Source: Acidobacteria bacterium UBA2161 (GTDB lineage: Bacteria > Acidobacteriota > Vicinamibacteria > Vicinamibacterales > UBA823). From it: a stretch of DNA of 64,000 nucleotides. Within the stretch, counting starts at the first letter, position 1. Each line of letters starts with the position of its first letter. The translations under genes and the position numbers were made by a program. Below, in pieces: positions 17,780 through 26,465 of the stretch. The notes beneath the pieces are model-generated. The model was not told the origin of the DNA. It was given only the letters and a program-made list of their open reading frames with translations, and searched no databases. Where the stretch lies: contig DCWN01000026.1 of assembly GCA_002328835.1 (NCBI GenBank), positions 1 through 64,000 on the forward strand, read 5' to 3'.

Positions 17780-18538
17780 TCAGGCCTCGTCCCAGAGACA
17801 CGCCAACGCGGCAAGGGCGACGACGGGCGCGGTCTCGGCGCGCAGCACGCGGCCACCGAGCGTGACCGCCTGGAACCCTCGTGCGTCGAACCGGACCAGT
17901 TCGTCCGGCGTCCAGCCCCCCTCCGGCCCGACGGCTAGCGACACCGCCGACGGCCGCGGTCGGTCCAGGAGGTCGCGCGCCCGCAGCGTGTGAGCGGGCA
18001 TTGCACCGGGCTCGGCCAGAAACAACTTGACGTCGGACTGGGCCGCGTCGGCGAATTCACCGACCGAGAGCGGTTCGCGCACCTCGGGCACGATCGCCCG
18101 GCCGCACTGCTTGGCGGCCGCCACGGCGATCCGCCGCCAGCGGTCGGCCCCGCGGCTCCGGCGACTCCCCGGCCGGCTCGATGGCCGGTGCGCGGCCTGC
18201 TTTTCGGCGACGAGCGGCTGGACCGCAACGACTCCGAGCGCCGTGGCGTCGCGTACCACGGCATCGAAGGTCCGTCCCTTGAGGAACGCCGGCGCCAGCG
18301 TGACGGCCACGGTCGATTCCGGCGCGGGCGTCGACGGCTCGACGAGCGCCACGCTGACCGCCTCGCGCCCGAGGCGATCCACCCGCCCCAGAAACTCGAG
18401 CCCGCGCCCGTCGAACACGCGCACCTCGTCACCAACGCCCAGCCGCACCACCTGACGGAGATGCCGCGACTCGTCCGGCGGCAGGTCGACCGATGCGGCG
18501 CGGCCGTCGAGTGACGGGGCGAAGAAGCGCGGGCGCAT
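17780..18538 (-). CDS. rsmE: 16S rRNA (uracil-1498-N3) methyltransferase RsmE
   Basis: SPOUT-class enzyme that methylates U1498 of 16S rRNA. Evidence is the N-terminal PUA-like domain (RPRFFAP, HLRQVVRLGVGDEVRVFDG), then SPOUT knot motifs AVGPEGGWTPDE and LGGRVLRAETAPVVALAAL at the C-terminus. An inserted Arg/Ser-rich stretch (HRPSSRPGSRRSRGADRW) lies in the middle. ATG 18538 gives 252 residues; the open frame continues upstream but without conservation. A TATAAT box ends exactly 6 nt before this ATG, so the transcript may start at the codon itself. Confidence 0.93.
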   Translation of the reverse strand: MRPRFFAPSLDGRAASVDLPPDESRHLRQVVRLGVGDEVRVFDGRGLEFLGRVDRLGREAVSVALVEPSTPAPESTVAVTLAPAFLKGRTFDAVVRDATALGVVAVQPLVAEKQAAHRPSSRPGSRRSRGADRWRRIAVAAAKQCGRAIVPEVREPLSVGEFADAAQSDVKLFLAEPGAMPAHTLRARDLLDRPRPSAVSLAVGPEGGWTPDELVRFDARGFQAVTLGGRVLRAETAPVVALAALACLWDEA

Positions 18539-18544
18539 GGGGAG

Positions 18545-18550
18545 ATTATA
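18545..18550 (-). promoter_or_regulatory. -10 box of rsmE, predicted leaderless
   Basis: Perfect TATAAT on the minus strand, separated by only CTCCCC from the rsmE ATG. A normal start site 6-8 nt downstream of the -10 box would fall on the ATG. This supports both the chosen start and a leaderless mRNA. Confidence 0.6.
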
Positions 18551-18619
18551 GAACCGGTTCTCGCGCGTGGGTTCGTCCTGATCGGCACCGCGCGCGCCGG
18601 AGCGTCCGGAGATTCGCGC

Positions 18620-18625
18620 TATACT
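18620..18625 (+). promoter_or_regulatory. -10 box of the Ser/Thr kinase gene
   Basis: TATACT (5 of 6 match to consensus) lies 12 nt before the kinase ATG, predicting a 5' leader of only about 5 nt. No clear -35 is seen. The divergent rsmE promoter is about 70 bp away. Confidence 0.5.
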
Positions 18626-18637
18626 CCACGCACCAAG

Positions 18638-19600
18638 ATGCTGGTCTCCGGTCAGACGCTCGGCAAATACAAGATTATCGACACCCTCGGCAGCGGCGGG
18701 TTCGGCACGGTGTATCTGGCGAGCGACACCTGGATCGACAAGCAGGTCGCCCTCAAGGTCCCCCATCGGCAGAACCTGGACTTTGGCGAGCTGCTGCGGG
18801 AACCTCGCCTGCTCGCCAGCCTCAACCACCCCAACATCGTCTCGATCACGACGGCGGAGAAGCAGGGCAACGTGTTCTTCATCGTGATGGAGTACGTCCC
18901 GGGTGAGACCCTCGAGCAGGCCATCGCCACCCATGGCGCAGTCGAATTGGGCCAGGCGCTCGACTTCACCTGCCAGATCTGCAACGCCGTGGATCACGCG
19001 CACCACCAGGGAGTCCTCCACCGCGATCTTCGACCCGCCAACGTGCTGGTCTCGGACAGCGGCGTCGTGAAGGTGGCCGACTTCGGCACCTCACGCTTCC
19101 TGGAGATCGCGGCGCACGGCACGACGGTGATCGGCAGTCCGCCCTACATGGCGCCCGAGCAGTTCCATGGCAAGGCCGTGTTCGCGTCGGACATCTATTC
19201 GCTCGGCGTCACGATGTATCAGATGCTCACAGGCATGCTCCCCTACGACACGCCGACCCCGGCCGACCTCGAGAAACTGATGACCGGCACGCTGATCACG
19301 GCGCCGCGGCTCAAGAACAAGAAGATCCCGACACGCATCAGCGACATCGTGATGCGCGCGCTCGCGCCGGACATCCCGACGCGCTATCAGCGCGCCAGCG
19401 ACCTGCTCGAAGCGCTGATCGCGGAGCGTCCGGCAGCCCGCCGACCGGCGGTGCGGTCGCCGCGCGCCGCGGCCGACCTTGGCGTCAAACCGCGGCCACC
19501 GGCCGCGCGTACGACCCCGACACCACGCTTCTGCTGGCACTGCCGGAAGCCGCTGCACGCCCGAACCGACCGCTGTCCGTTTTGTCGGGAACTCCAGTAG
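18638..19600 (+). CDS. Hanks-type Ser/Thr protein kinase with C-terminal zinc ribbon
   Basis: Catalytically intact kinase domain (residues about 10-270): glycine loop LGSGGFGTVY, lysine in VALKVPH, catalytic loop HRDLRPANVL (Arg in place of the usual Lys), DFG in KVADFGTSRF, and YMAPEQ. There is no membrane helix, so it is soluble. After a Pro/Arg-rich linker the protein ends in a small zinc ribbon with two CxxC pairs (CWHC and CPFC, about residues 302-317), a likely protein- or nucleic-acid-binding module. It stands alone, divergent from rsmE and followed by ilvE 90 bp later; no cognate phosphatase or FHA protein is nearby. Substrate unknown. Confidence 0.93.
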   Translation: MLVSGQTLGKYKIIDTLGSGGFGTVYLASDTWIDKQVALKVPHRQNLDFGELLREPRLLASLNHPNIVSITTAEKQGNVFFIVMEYVPGETLEQAIATHGAVELGQALDFTCQICNAVDHAHHQGVLHRDLRPANVLVSDSGVVKVADFGTSRFLEIAAHGTTVIGSPPYMAPEQFHGKAVFASDIYSLGVTMYQMLTGMLPYDTPTPADLEKLMTGTLITAPRLKNKKIPTRISDIVMRALAPDIPTRYQRASDLLEALIAERPAARRPAVRSPRAAADLGVKPRPPAARTTPTPRFCWHCRKPLHARTDRCPFCRELQ

Positions 19601-19603
19601 TGC

Positions 19604-19609
19604 TAAACT
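19604..19609 (+). promoter_or_regulatory. Promoter of ilvE with palindrome at the start site
   Basis: Extended -10 TGC-TAAACT (-10 at 19604-19609) with a candidate -35 TTGTCG at 19582-19587 (spacer 16), overlapping the end of the kinase gene. Immediately downstream, at 19611-19626, lies a 7-2-7 inverted repeat (GCCCTGA-TT-TCAGGGC) covering the predicted transcription start, which looks like an operator or leader hairpin. Confidence 0.5.
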
Positions 19610-19690
19610 TGCCCTGATTTCAGGGCGAAACTCGGCGCGCGGTGCGTTCGCTGCCGCCCACCGTCGCCCCCCCCGCACAAGGAGTCTCCC

Positions 19691-20668
19691 ATGGGGTTTG
19701 CCGGCACCGGCAAGATCTGGATGAACGGGTCGTTGGTCGACTGGGCCGACGCGAATATTCATCTCAGCTCGCACGTCATCCACTACGGCAGCGGCGTGTT
19801 CGAAGGCGCGCGCTGCTACGACACCGAGCGGGGCCCGGCCTGCTTCCGTCTCGACGCGCACATGCGCCGGCTGGTCGACTCGGCCAAGATTTACCGGATG
19901 GAGCAAGCGCTGTCTCGGAAGCAACTCGAGGACGCCGTCGTGGACACGATCCGCGCCAATGGGTTTCGGGCCTGCTACATCCGCCCGCTCATCTACCGCG
20001 GTAGCGAGACGCTCGGCGTCAACCCGCTTCCCTGCCCCGTGGATACCGCGATCATGCTGTGGGAATGGGATACCTACCTGGGCGAGGACGCACTCGCGCG
20101 GGGCGTCGACGTGTGCGTGAGCTCGTGGGCGCGGCTCGCGCCGAACACGCTCCCGGCCCTGGCCAAGTCAACGGCGAACTACGCCAACGCGCAGCTGATC
20201 AAGATGGAGAGCGTCGCCAACGGCTACGACGAAGCGATCGCACTCGACCCTGAGGGTACGCTGAGCGAGGGCAGCGGGCAGAACCTTTTCATCGTGCGCG
20301 ACAACACGCTGTACACCCCGTCGGTGGCGTCGTCGATCCTGCCAGGGATCACGCGGGACTCGATCATGACGATCGCTCGCGACCTCGGCTTCACGGTCGT
20401 CGAGCAGGCCATTCCGCGCGAGCTGCTCTACATCGCGGACGAGCTGTTCTTCGTCGGCACTGCCGTCGAGGTGACGCCCATTCGATCGGTGGACAAGATC
20501 GTGGTCGGACAAGGCACGCGTGGACCGGTGACCGAGGCGATCCAGCGAACCTACTTCGACATCGTCAACGGGCGCGTCCCCGATCAGTACGGATGGCTGC
20601 GCCTCGTGGACGCGGACGCCGCCACCGAACACCACGCGAAGCCCGCGACCGCGAAGGCCACAGGCTGA
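19691..20668 (+). CDS. ilvE: Branched-chain amino acid aminotransferase
   Basis: PLP enzyme for the last step of valine, leucine and isoleucine synthesis (and the first of their breakdown). Fold-type IV motifs: HYGSGVFEGARCYDT near residue 33, the PLP lysine in LAKSTANYANAQL (about residue 160), EGSGQNLFIVRDN, and a substrate-side loop with ELFFVGTAVEVTPI. The 325 residues and N-terminal GKIWMNG fit the IlvE group rather than D-amino-acid transaminase. A good ribosome site (AAGGAG) precedes ATG 19691. Confidence 0.94.
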   Translation: MGFAGTGKIWMNGSLVDWADANIHLSSHVIHYGSGVFEGARCYDTERGPACFRLDAHMRRLVDSAKIYRMEQALSRKQLEDAVVDTIRANGFRACYIRPLIYRGSETLGVNPLPCPVDTAIMLWEWDTYLGEDALARGVDVCVSSWARLAPNTLPALAKSTANYANAQLIKMESVANGYDEAIALDPEGTLSEGSGQNLFIVRDNTLYTPSVASSILPGITRDSIMTIARDLGFTVVEQAIPRELLYIADELFFVGTAVEVTPIRSVDKIVVGQGTRGPVTEAIQRTYFDIVNGRVPDQYGWLRLVDADAATEHHAKPATAKATG

Positions 20669-20693
20669 CGCGGCTCCACCCCGGACAGATGCG

Positions 20694-21836
20694 ATGGACA
20701 TCAACGATCTCCTGAAGCTTGCGGTCGAGCGCGGAGCGTCAGACCTGCACCTGAAGGCGGGGTGCCAGCCGATGCTCCGCCTGCACGGCAACTTGATTGC
20801 CACGTCGGAGACCCGGCTCGACCGCGCCGACACCGAGGCGTTCGCGGCGGCTACCCTGACGCCCGCGCTGCGGGACCGGTTTCAGGAAGCGCAGGAAGTC
20901 GACCTCGCGTACAGCGTTCCCGGCCTCGGACGATTCCGTTGCAACGTGTTCCAGCAGCGCGGCACGATCGGCCTCGTCTTCCGCGTCATTCCGACAAAGA
21001 TCAACACGATCGACGAACTGGCGCTGCCGCCCGTGTTGAACTCCATCGCCGAGCAGGAGCGGGGCCTGGTGCTGGTCACCGGAACGACCGGAAGCGGCAA
21101 GAGCACGACGCTGGCTGCCATGATCGACTACATCAACATGACTCGGTCGGCGCATGTCATGACGATCGAGGACTCGATCGAGTTCCTGCATCGCGACAAG
21201 AGTTCCATCGTCAATCAGCGGGAGGTGTCGGTCGACACCAAGTCGTTCGCCCACGCCTTGCGTAGCGCGCTCCGCCAGGACCCCGACGTCATCCTCGTCG
21301 GCGAGATGCGGGACCTGGAGACGGTCGATACCGGCCTGCTCGCCGCCGAGACCGGCCACCTCGTCTTTTCCACCCTGCACACGCTCGATGCCACGGAGAC
21401 CATCAACCGGATCATCTCGGTGTTTCCGCCCCATCAGCAGCGGCAAGTGCGCCTCCAGCTCGCCTCGGTACTGAAGGCGGTCATTTCACAGCGCCTCGTG
21501 CCCCGGGCCGACGGCCAGGGTCGATGCCCGGCCGTGGAAATCCTCATTTCGACCGCGTTCATTCGCGACTGCATCGTCGACAAGGACAAGACACACCAGA
21601 TTGGCGGCGCGATTGCCGCCGGTGCGTCGCAGTACGGGATGCAGACCTTCGATCAATCGATCTTCGGCCTGTATCAGGGCGGGCTTGTCTCGTACGAGGA
21701 GGCGTTGCGCTGGGCCACGAACGTCGACGAGTTCAAGCTGAGGGTGCAGGGCATCTCCACGACCGGGGATATGGCCCAGGACGAGCCGGCGCAGCCGGAA
21801 GGTGACGGCGACTCCTCGGAGATCGTCCGGTTCTAG
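20694..21836 (+). CDS. pilT: Type IV pilus retraction ATPase PilT
   Basis: Hexameric ATPase that powers pilus retraction for twitching motility and DNA uptake. Motifs: Walker A GTTGSGKST (about residue 130), Asp box with MTIEDSIEF, Walker B ILVGEMRDLETV and His box HLVFSTLHTLDATETINRI. The C-terminal helix region has the shape of the PilT family but lacks an obvious AIRNLIRE motif (GASQYGMQTFDQ here), so it may be a PilU-like paralogue. An acidic tail of about 25 residues follows. It lies 25 bp after ilvE. With comEC in this window it suggests a functional pilus and competence system whose other genes are elsewhere. Confidence 0.93.
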   Translation: MDINDLLKLAVERGASDLHLKAGCQPMLRLHGNLIATSETRLDRADTEAFAAATLTPALRDRFQEAQEVDLAYSVPGLGRFRCNVFQQRGTIGLVFRVIPTKINTIDELALPPVLNSIAEQERGLVLVTGTTGSGKSTTLAAMIDYINMTRSAHVMTIEDSIEFLHRDKSSIVNQREVSVDTKSFAHALRSALRQDPDVILVGEMRDLETVDTGLLAAETGHLVFSTLHTLDATETINRIISVFPPHQQRQVRLQLASVLKAVISQRLVPRADGQGRCPAVEILISTAFIRDCIVDKDKTHQIGGAIAAGASQYGMQTFDQSIFGLYQGGLVSYEEALRWATNVDEFKLRVQGISTTGDMAQDEPAQPEGDGDSSEIVRF

Positions 21837-21861
21837 CACGAACCCCCCGGGTGAGCCCCGC

Positions 21862-22347
21862 GTGTCTTTTCGCGCTCCCACCGATCCGTATACCTTCGGG
21901 TTGACCTTGCTGGCGAAGCGCGAGCTGTCGGAACGGCAGCTCCGCCAGCGGTTCCGCAAACGCAAGGTCGACGCGGCGGCGACGGACGACGCCATCGAGC
22001 GCCTCAAGCAAGATGGCTCGCTCGATGACCGGCGGACGGCGTTCGCGTACGCCCGCACCGCCGTCCGCTTGACGGCCCGCGGCCGTCGCCGCGTGCTCCA
22101 GGAGATCGTCGCGCTCGGTATCGACGATGCCTCGGCGCGCGACGCCGTGGATGCCGCGTTCGCCGACGTGGACGAGGCCGAGGTGCTGGCACGGGCGCTC
22201 GCAAAGCGGCTCGATGGCCCGGTGCGCGACACCGCCCACCTGCGCCGCCTGCACCGCGCGCTCGAGCGCCAGGGCTTCCCGACGTCGATGATCGCGCGCG
22301 CGCTGGCCGACCGCGCGCCGCACGCGACCGACACCTCGGACGACTGA
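21862..22347 (+). CDS. recX: RecA regulatory protein RecX
   Basis: Small helical-repeat protein that binds inside the RecA filament groove and inhibits it. Evidence: RELSERQLRQRFRKRKV (typical RecX first helices), DDAIERLKQDGSLDDRRTAFAYA, and RRRVLQEIVALGID. GTG 21862 gives about 161 residues, normal for the family. An alternative GTG at 21802 would overlap the end of pilT by 35 bp and add 20 low-complexity residues. recA itself is not in the window. alaS follows 69 bp later; recA-recX-alaS order is seen in many genomes, supporting the call. Confidence 0.85.
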   Translation: MSFRAPTDPYTFGLTLLAKRELSERQLRQRFRKRKVDAAATDDAIERLKQDGSLDDRRTAFAYARTAVRLTARGRRRVLQEIVALGIDDASARDAVDAAFADVDEAEVLARALAKRLDGPVRDTAHLRRLHRALERQGFPTSMIARALADRAPHATDTSDD

Positions 22348-22404
22348 CGGTCGCCCGCGATCGCCGGAGGCCGCACCCGACAGTCTGCTGCTGGAGACTC
22401 GCTG

Positions 22405-22410
22405 TAGAAT
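22405..22410 (+). promoter_or_regulatory. -10 box of alaS, predicted leaderless
   Basis: TAGAAT (5 of 6) followed by exactly six bases (GACGCC) and then the alaS ATG at 22417. The geometry is the same as at rsmE. No Shine-Dalgarno precedes the ATG. Confidence 0.5.
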
Positions 22411-22416
22411 GACGCC

Positions 22417-25101
22417 ATGACGGGGCGCGACACTCGACGGAGCTTCCTGGACTACTTCGCGCGGCACGGTCATCAGATCGTCGAGAGCGCGTCGCTCGTT
22501 CCCTCGGGCGATCCCACGCTGCTCTTCACGAACGCGGGCATGAACCAGTTCAAGGCGGTCTTCCAGGGCCAGGAACGGCGCGCCTACACGCGCGCGGCCT
22601 CGTCGCAGAAGTGCATGCGCGTCAGCGGCAAGCACAACGACCTCGACACGGTGGGTCGATCGCTCAGACACCACACGTTCTTCGAGATGCTCGGGAACTT
22701 CTCGTTTGGCGACTACTTCAAGGCGGACGCGATCGCCCTGTCCTGGGCGCTGCTGACCGAGGAGTGGCAGTTGCCCGCCGATCGCCTGCGGGCGACGATC
22801 TTCCGCGGCGACGAGACCGCGCCGAGGGATGACGAGGCGTACTCGGCCTGGCGCAAGTTCCTGCCCGAAGACCGGATCGACGCGTTGGGCGCCGCCGACA
22901 ACTTCTGGGCGATGGGCGACACCGGACCCTGTGGTCGCTGCTCGGAGATCCATGTCTTCCTCGGCGACGACCTGCCGTGCCCCGAACCCACGTGCCGGGG
23001 CACGGCGTGCGAGTGCGATCGCTACATCGAACTGTGGAACAACGTGTTCATGGAGTTCGACCGCCAGGCTGATGGCACGCTCACGCCGCTGCCCATGCCG
23101 TCGATCGACACCGGCATGAGCCTCGAACGTGCGGCCGCCGTTCTGGGCGGCGTCCGGTCGAACTACGACACCGACCTGTTCCTCCCGCTGCTGCAGGCGA
23201 TCGCCGAAGTGACCGGCACGCCGTACGGCGACCGGCCCGATGCCGATGTGTCGATGCGGGTCATCGCCGACCACCTCCGGGCGATGACGTTTCTCGTGGG
23301 CGACGGGGTCGCGCCCTCCAACGAGTGGCGGGGCTACGTGCTGCGGAAGATCATGCGCCGCGCGATGCGCCACGGCAAGATGCTGGGCCTCACCGAACCC
23401 TTTCTGCACCGCTTGGCGGACGTGGTCGTTCAGGAGATGGGCGACGCCTACCCGGCGCTGTCGCGCAACCGGAAGTCGATTGTCAGCACTATCCGCGACG
23501 AGGAAGACCGATTCGACGCGGTGCTGAGCGCCGGACTCGCCAAGCTCGAGGCGGTGCTCGACCGCGCCAGCGCCGGCGACCGGCGCGTCGACGGCGCGGA
23601 TGTGTTCCGCCTCTACGACTCACTCGGCTTCCCGGCGGATTTCGTCGAGGATCTCGCGACGGAGCGCGACCTTTCGGTCGACTGGGAAGGGTTCGAGCGC
23701 CTCATGGCCGAGCAGCGCGACCGCGGCCGGGCCGCCAGCGGATTCAAGGCGGAAGACCCCAGCGCGCGCGCGTTCTGGAATCCGGCTCAGCTCGAGGAGA
23801 GTCTGCGCGACGCCCGGGACCGCTTCGCCGGATACGACTCGACGCAGGTCGACGGCGCAGAGATCCTCATGCTCTGGAACGATGCCCAGTCACCACGCGA
23901 CCAGCTCGCCGAGGGTGAGTCGGGGTACCTGTCACTCGACCGCAGCCCGTTCTATGTCGAGGCGGGCGGGCAGGTCTCGGACACCGGCCGGATCGCCTCG
24001 GCCGACGGTGCGACCACGGCCGACGTGGCCGGCGTCGTCGGCTGGGGCTCAGCCCCCCGGGTGCACCAGGTGTCGGTCGTCACCGGGACGCTGAGCCGGG
24101 GGGATGCGGTATCGGCCATCGTCGACGCACCGCGACGGGACGCGATCCGGCGGAACCACACGGCGACCCACCTCCTGCACGCCGCGCTCCGGCGGGTGTT
24201 GGGCACCCACGTGACCCAGGCCGGCTCTCTCGTCGCGCCGGATCGGTTGAGGTTCGATTTTTCACATCGCGCCCCGCTCAGCCGCGCGGAGATCGAGGAG
24301 GTCGAACGCCTCGTCGACGAGCAGATCGTCGCGAGTGCAGCGGTCACCACGGTCGAGCAGTCTCCGGACGAGGCGATCGCCGGCGGCGCGATCGCCCTGT
24401 TCGGCGAGAAATACGGCGATCGGGTACGGGTCGTTTCGATCTCCGACTTCAGCAAGGAGTTGTGCGGCGGCACGCACTGTCACTCGACGGGTGAGATCGG
24501 CGCGTTCTCGATCGAACACGAGAGCGGCACCGCGGCTGGCGTCCGGCGCGTCGAAGCCGTGACTGGGCCGACGGCCCTCGAACGGCAGCAAGCGCGCCGC
24601 GCGTTGCTGGGTGAACTGCTGGAGACGCTGTCCACGTCGGAGGACCGGGCACCCGAGATGCTCCGGCAACTCCAGGCGCAGGCCAAGCAGCTCGCGCGCG
24701 AGGTCAGCGCACTCCGGATGAAGCTGGAACTGGCCACCGAAACGGACGCACACGTCGAGGTCGACGGCCTCACCCTGGTGACGCGGCGTGCCGACGGTCT
24801 GGACAAGCGGGCCCTCCGGGCGCTCGCCGACGAGTTGAAGCGCGGGATCGCGTCCGGACTGGTGGTGGTGGCCTCGGCGACGGATGCCGGGCGCGTCGCG
24901 CTCATCGTCAGCGTCACGGCTGACGCGAAGTCGCGGGTGCCGGCCGGCCAGATCGTCAAGGCGCTCGCACCGCTGGTCGGCGGCGGCGGCGGTGGCCGAC
25001 CGGACTTCGCGGAAGCCGGCGGCAAGGACCCAGCGCAGATCGACGCCATGCTCGCTCGGAGCGAAGCCGTCGTACGCCAGGTCCTGAACGCCGCGGACTG
25101 A
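22417..25101 (+). CDS. alaS: Alanyl-tRNA synthetase
   Basis: Charges tRNA-Ala and edits mischarged Ser/Gly. The class II aminoacylation core has SLVPSGDPTLLFTNAGMNQFK and HNDLDTVGRSLRHHTFFEML. A Cys-rich insertion follows (CGRCSE, CPEPTCRGTACECD). The editing domain has the zinc ligands HTATHLLHAALR and CGGTHCHSTGEIG (about residues 575-690). The C-terminal C-Ala domain ends with the Gly-rich GGGGGGRPDFAEAGGKDP. The 894 residues are full length. It is probably transcribed from its own promoter. Confidence 0.98.
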   Translation: MTGRDTRRSFLDYFARHGHQIVESASLVPSGDPTLLFTNAGMNQFKAVFQGQERRAYTRAASSQKCMRVSGKHNDLDTVGRSLRHHTFFEMLGNFSFGDYFKADAIALSWALLTEEWQLPADRLRATIFRGDETAPRDDEAYSAWRKFLPEDRIDALGAADNFWAMGDTGPCGRCSEIHVFLGDDLPCPEPTCRGTACECDRYIELWNNVFMEFDRQADGTLTPLPMPSIDTGMSLERAAAVLGGVRSNYDTDLFLPLLQAIAEVTGTPYGDRPDADVSMRVIADHLRAMTFLVGDGVAPSNEWRGYVLRKIMRRAMRHGKMLGLTEPFLHRLADVVVQEMGDAYPALSRNRKSIVSTIRDEEDRFDAVLSAGLAKLEAVLDRASAGDRRVDGADVFRLYDSLGFPADFVEDLATERDLSVDWEGFERLMAEQRDRGRAASGFKAEDPSARAFWNPAQLEESLRDARDRFAGYDSTQVDGAEILMLWNDAQSPRDQLAEGESGYLSLDRSPFYVEAGGQVSDTGRIASADGATTADVAGVVGWGSAPRVHQVSVVTGTLSRGDAVSAIVDAPRRDAIRRNHTATHLLHAALRRVLGTHVTQAGSLVAPDRLRFDFSHRAPLSRAEIEEVERLVDEQIVASAAVTTVEQSPDEAIAGGAIALFGEKYGDRVRVVSISDFSKELCGGTHCHSTGEIGAFSIEHESGTAAGVRRVEAVTGPTALERQQARRALLGELLETLSTSEDRAPEMLRQLQAQAKQLAREVSALRMKLELATETDAHVEVDGLTLVTRRADGLDKRALRALADELKRGIASGLVVVASATDAGRVALIVSVTADAKSRVPAGQIVKALAPLVGGGGGGRPDFAEAGGKDPAQIDAMLARSEAVVRQVLNAAD

Positions 25102-25198
25102 CGCCGAACCCTCCATCAACCGACACGCTAATCAGCCCGTTTGCCCGGCAGCGCGGGGCGAAGTACACTGCCCTATCGGATCTGATGTGCATGCACGC

Positions 25199-25915
25199 AT
25201 GACTCGAGCCCTAGCCGTCGCGCTCATCGTGCTGGTGGTATCAGCCGTCGCGGACACGGCGCAGGCACAGATCTACTCCTGGCGCGACGCGGAAGGCCGA
25301 CTCGTCTTGTCGGATCGACCGATGGATCCGAGCGCGTTGACGATCGGCGTCGGCCGATCGGGAGCGGTGCGGACGACCGCGAGCATCCGACCCCGCACCG
25401 CCGGAAGATACGACGGGCTCATCGAGCGCCATGCGGCGGCGATCGGCGTCCGCCCGGATCTGGTTCGAGCCGTCATCCAGGTCGAGTCGGCCTACAACCC
25501 GCGCGCCGTGTCGTCGGTGGGCGCCCTGGGCCTGATGCAGCTGATGCCGGGGACGGCCGACGAGCTCGGCGTGAGCGACCCGTTCGATCCCGATCAGAAC
25601 ATCCGGGGCGGCGTCACCTACCTGCGCCGGCTGCTCGACCGCTACGACGGCAGCGAGGAACTGGCGCTGGCCGCCTACAACGCGGGCCCCGGCGTCGTCG
25701 AGCGCTACGGCAACCAGATTCCACCCTACCAGGAGACCCGTCAGTTCGTCGGCCGCATCCGCCGGCAAACGGAGGTCACGACTGTCTCTCGCACGGCTGC
25801 GGGAATCTACAAGAGCATCGACGTCGTCGGCGATCGGCGTGTGCCCCGCTATTCCAACGTGCCTCCGCCCGATCGAGATCCGCAGGCCACAGAACGGCCT
25901 CGCCCCACGCCGTGA
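25199..25915 (+). CDS. Periplasmic lytic transglycosylase with DUF4124 domain
   Basis: Signal peptide (ALAVALIVLVVSAVADTAQAQ), then a short DUF4124 domain (IYSWRDAEGRLVLSDRP), then an SLT/GEWL domain with catalytic glutamate in IQVESAYNPRAVSSVGALGL followed by MQLMPGTADELGV and LALAAYNAGPGVVERYG. It cleaves peptidoglycan glycan strands to anhydromuropeptides. ATG 25199 is chosen because it starts right before the signal peptide; GTG 25187 is possible. The C-terminal 40 residues are Pro/Arg-rich. Its stop overlaps the next gene by 4 nt. Confidence 0.9.
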   Translation: MTRALAVALIVLVVSAVADTAQAQIYSWRDAEGRLVLSDRPMDPSALTIGVGRSGAVRTTASIRPRTAGRYDGLIERHAAAIGVRPDLVRAVIQVESAYNPRAVSSVGALGLMQLMPGTADELGVSDPFDPDQNIRGGVTYLRRLLDRYDGSEELALAAYNAGPGVVERYGNQIPPYQETRQFVGRIRRQTEVTTVSRTAAGIYKSIDVVGDRRVPRYSNVPPPDRDPQATERPRPTP

Positions 25916-26331
25916 GCGACGGCGCCGCCACGGCGCTCGAAAGACTGCGACTCGACGTCTGGCTCGACGTCACCTGCCTCTTCAAGACTCGCTCCGAGGC
26001 CCAAAAGGCGTGCAAGGGAGGGAAGGTCGACGTCAACGGCCAGCGCGCGAAGCCCCACCGCGAGGTCTCCGCGGGAGATCGCATCACCATCACGCGGGCG
26101 CTGGGCGGCCGCCAGCAACTGGTCGTCAAGGGCCTGGTGGAGCGCCACGTGGCGAAGGCCGAGGCCCGCGAGCTCTACGACGACGTCACCCCGCCGCCGT
26201 CCCCCGAGGAAGCGGAACTGCGAGAGCTGGTGCGGCTCGCCAGCCGGGCCAGCCGGCCTGCGCGTCTGCAGGCGGCGCCAGGCAAGCGCGAGCGCCGGAC
26301 GCTCCGGCGCCTCAAGGGCATCGACGACTGA
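25912..26331 (+). CDS. S4-domain RNA-binding protein, Hsp15-like
   Basis: N-terminal S4 RNA-binding fold: RLRLDVWLDVTCLFKTRSEA, ACKGGKVDVNGQRAKPHREV and GDRITI. The C-terminal tail is basic (GKRERRTLRRLKGI). In E. coli the related Hsp15 recycles stalled 50S subunits carrying nascent chains. At 139 residues it fits that group. GTG 25912 overlaps the transglycosylase stop (GTGA), so translation is probably coupled although the functions seem unrelated. The exact role here is unknown. Confidence 0.8.
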   Translation: MSDGAATALERLRLDVWLDVTCLFKTRSEAQKACKGGKVDVNGQRAKPHREVSAGDRITITRALGGRQQLVVKGLVERHVAKAEARELYDDVTPPPSPEEAELRELVRLASRASRPARLQAAPGKRERRTLRRLKGIDD

Positions 26332-26465
26332 CACGCGCGCGCCGATAGAGGATCTTGTGGCGGGTCCTGTCGCCGGTGGGCCCCCACTGGTGGGCCATCC
26401 ATTGATCGCGGGGCCCCTGCACCCCGCAGTCTGCGCCCTCGTGAAAGGGTGCCGACTGAAGATGG

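Noticed and set aside
19595..19606. AGTGCTAA resembling half of a CIRCE operator upstream of ilvE
   Set aside because: The matching TTAGCACT arm nine bases upstream is absent; the sequence is explained by the kinase stop codon and an extended -10 box.
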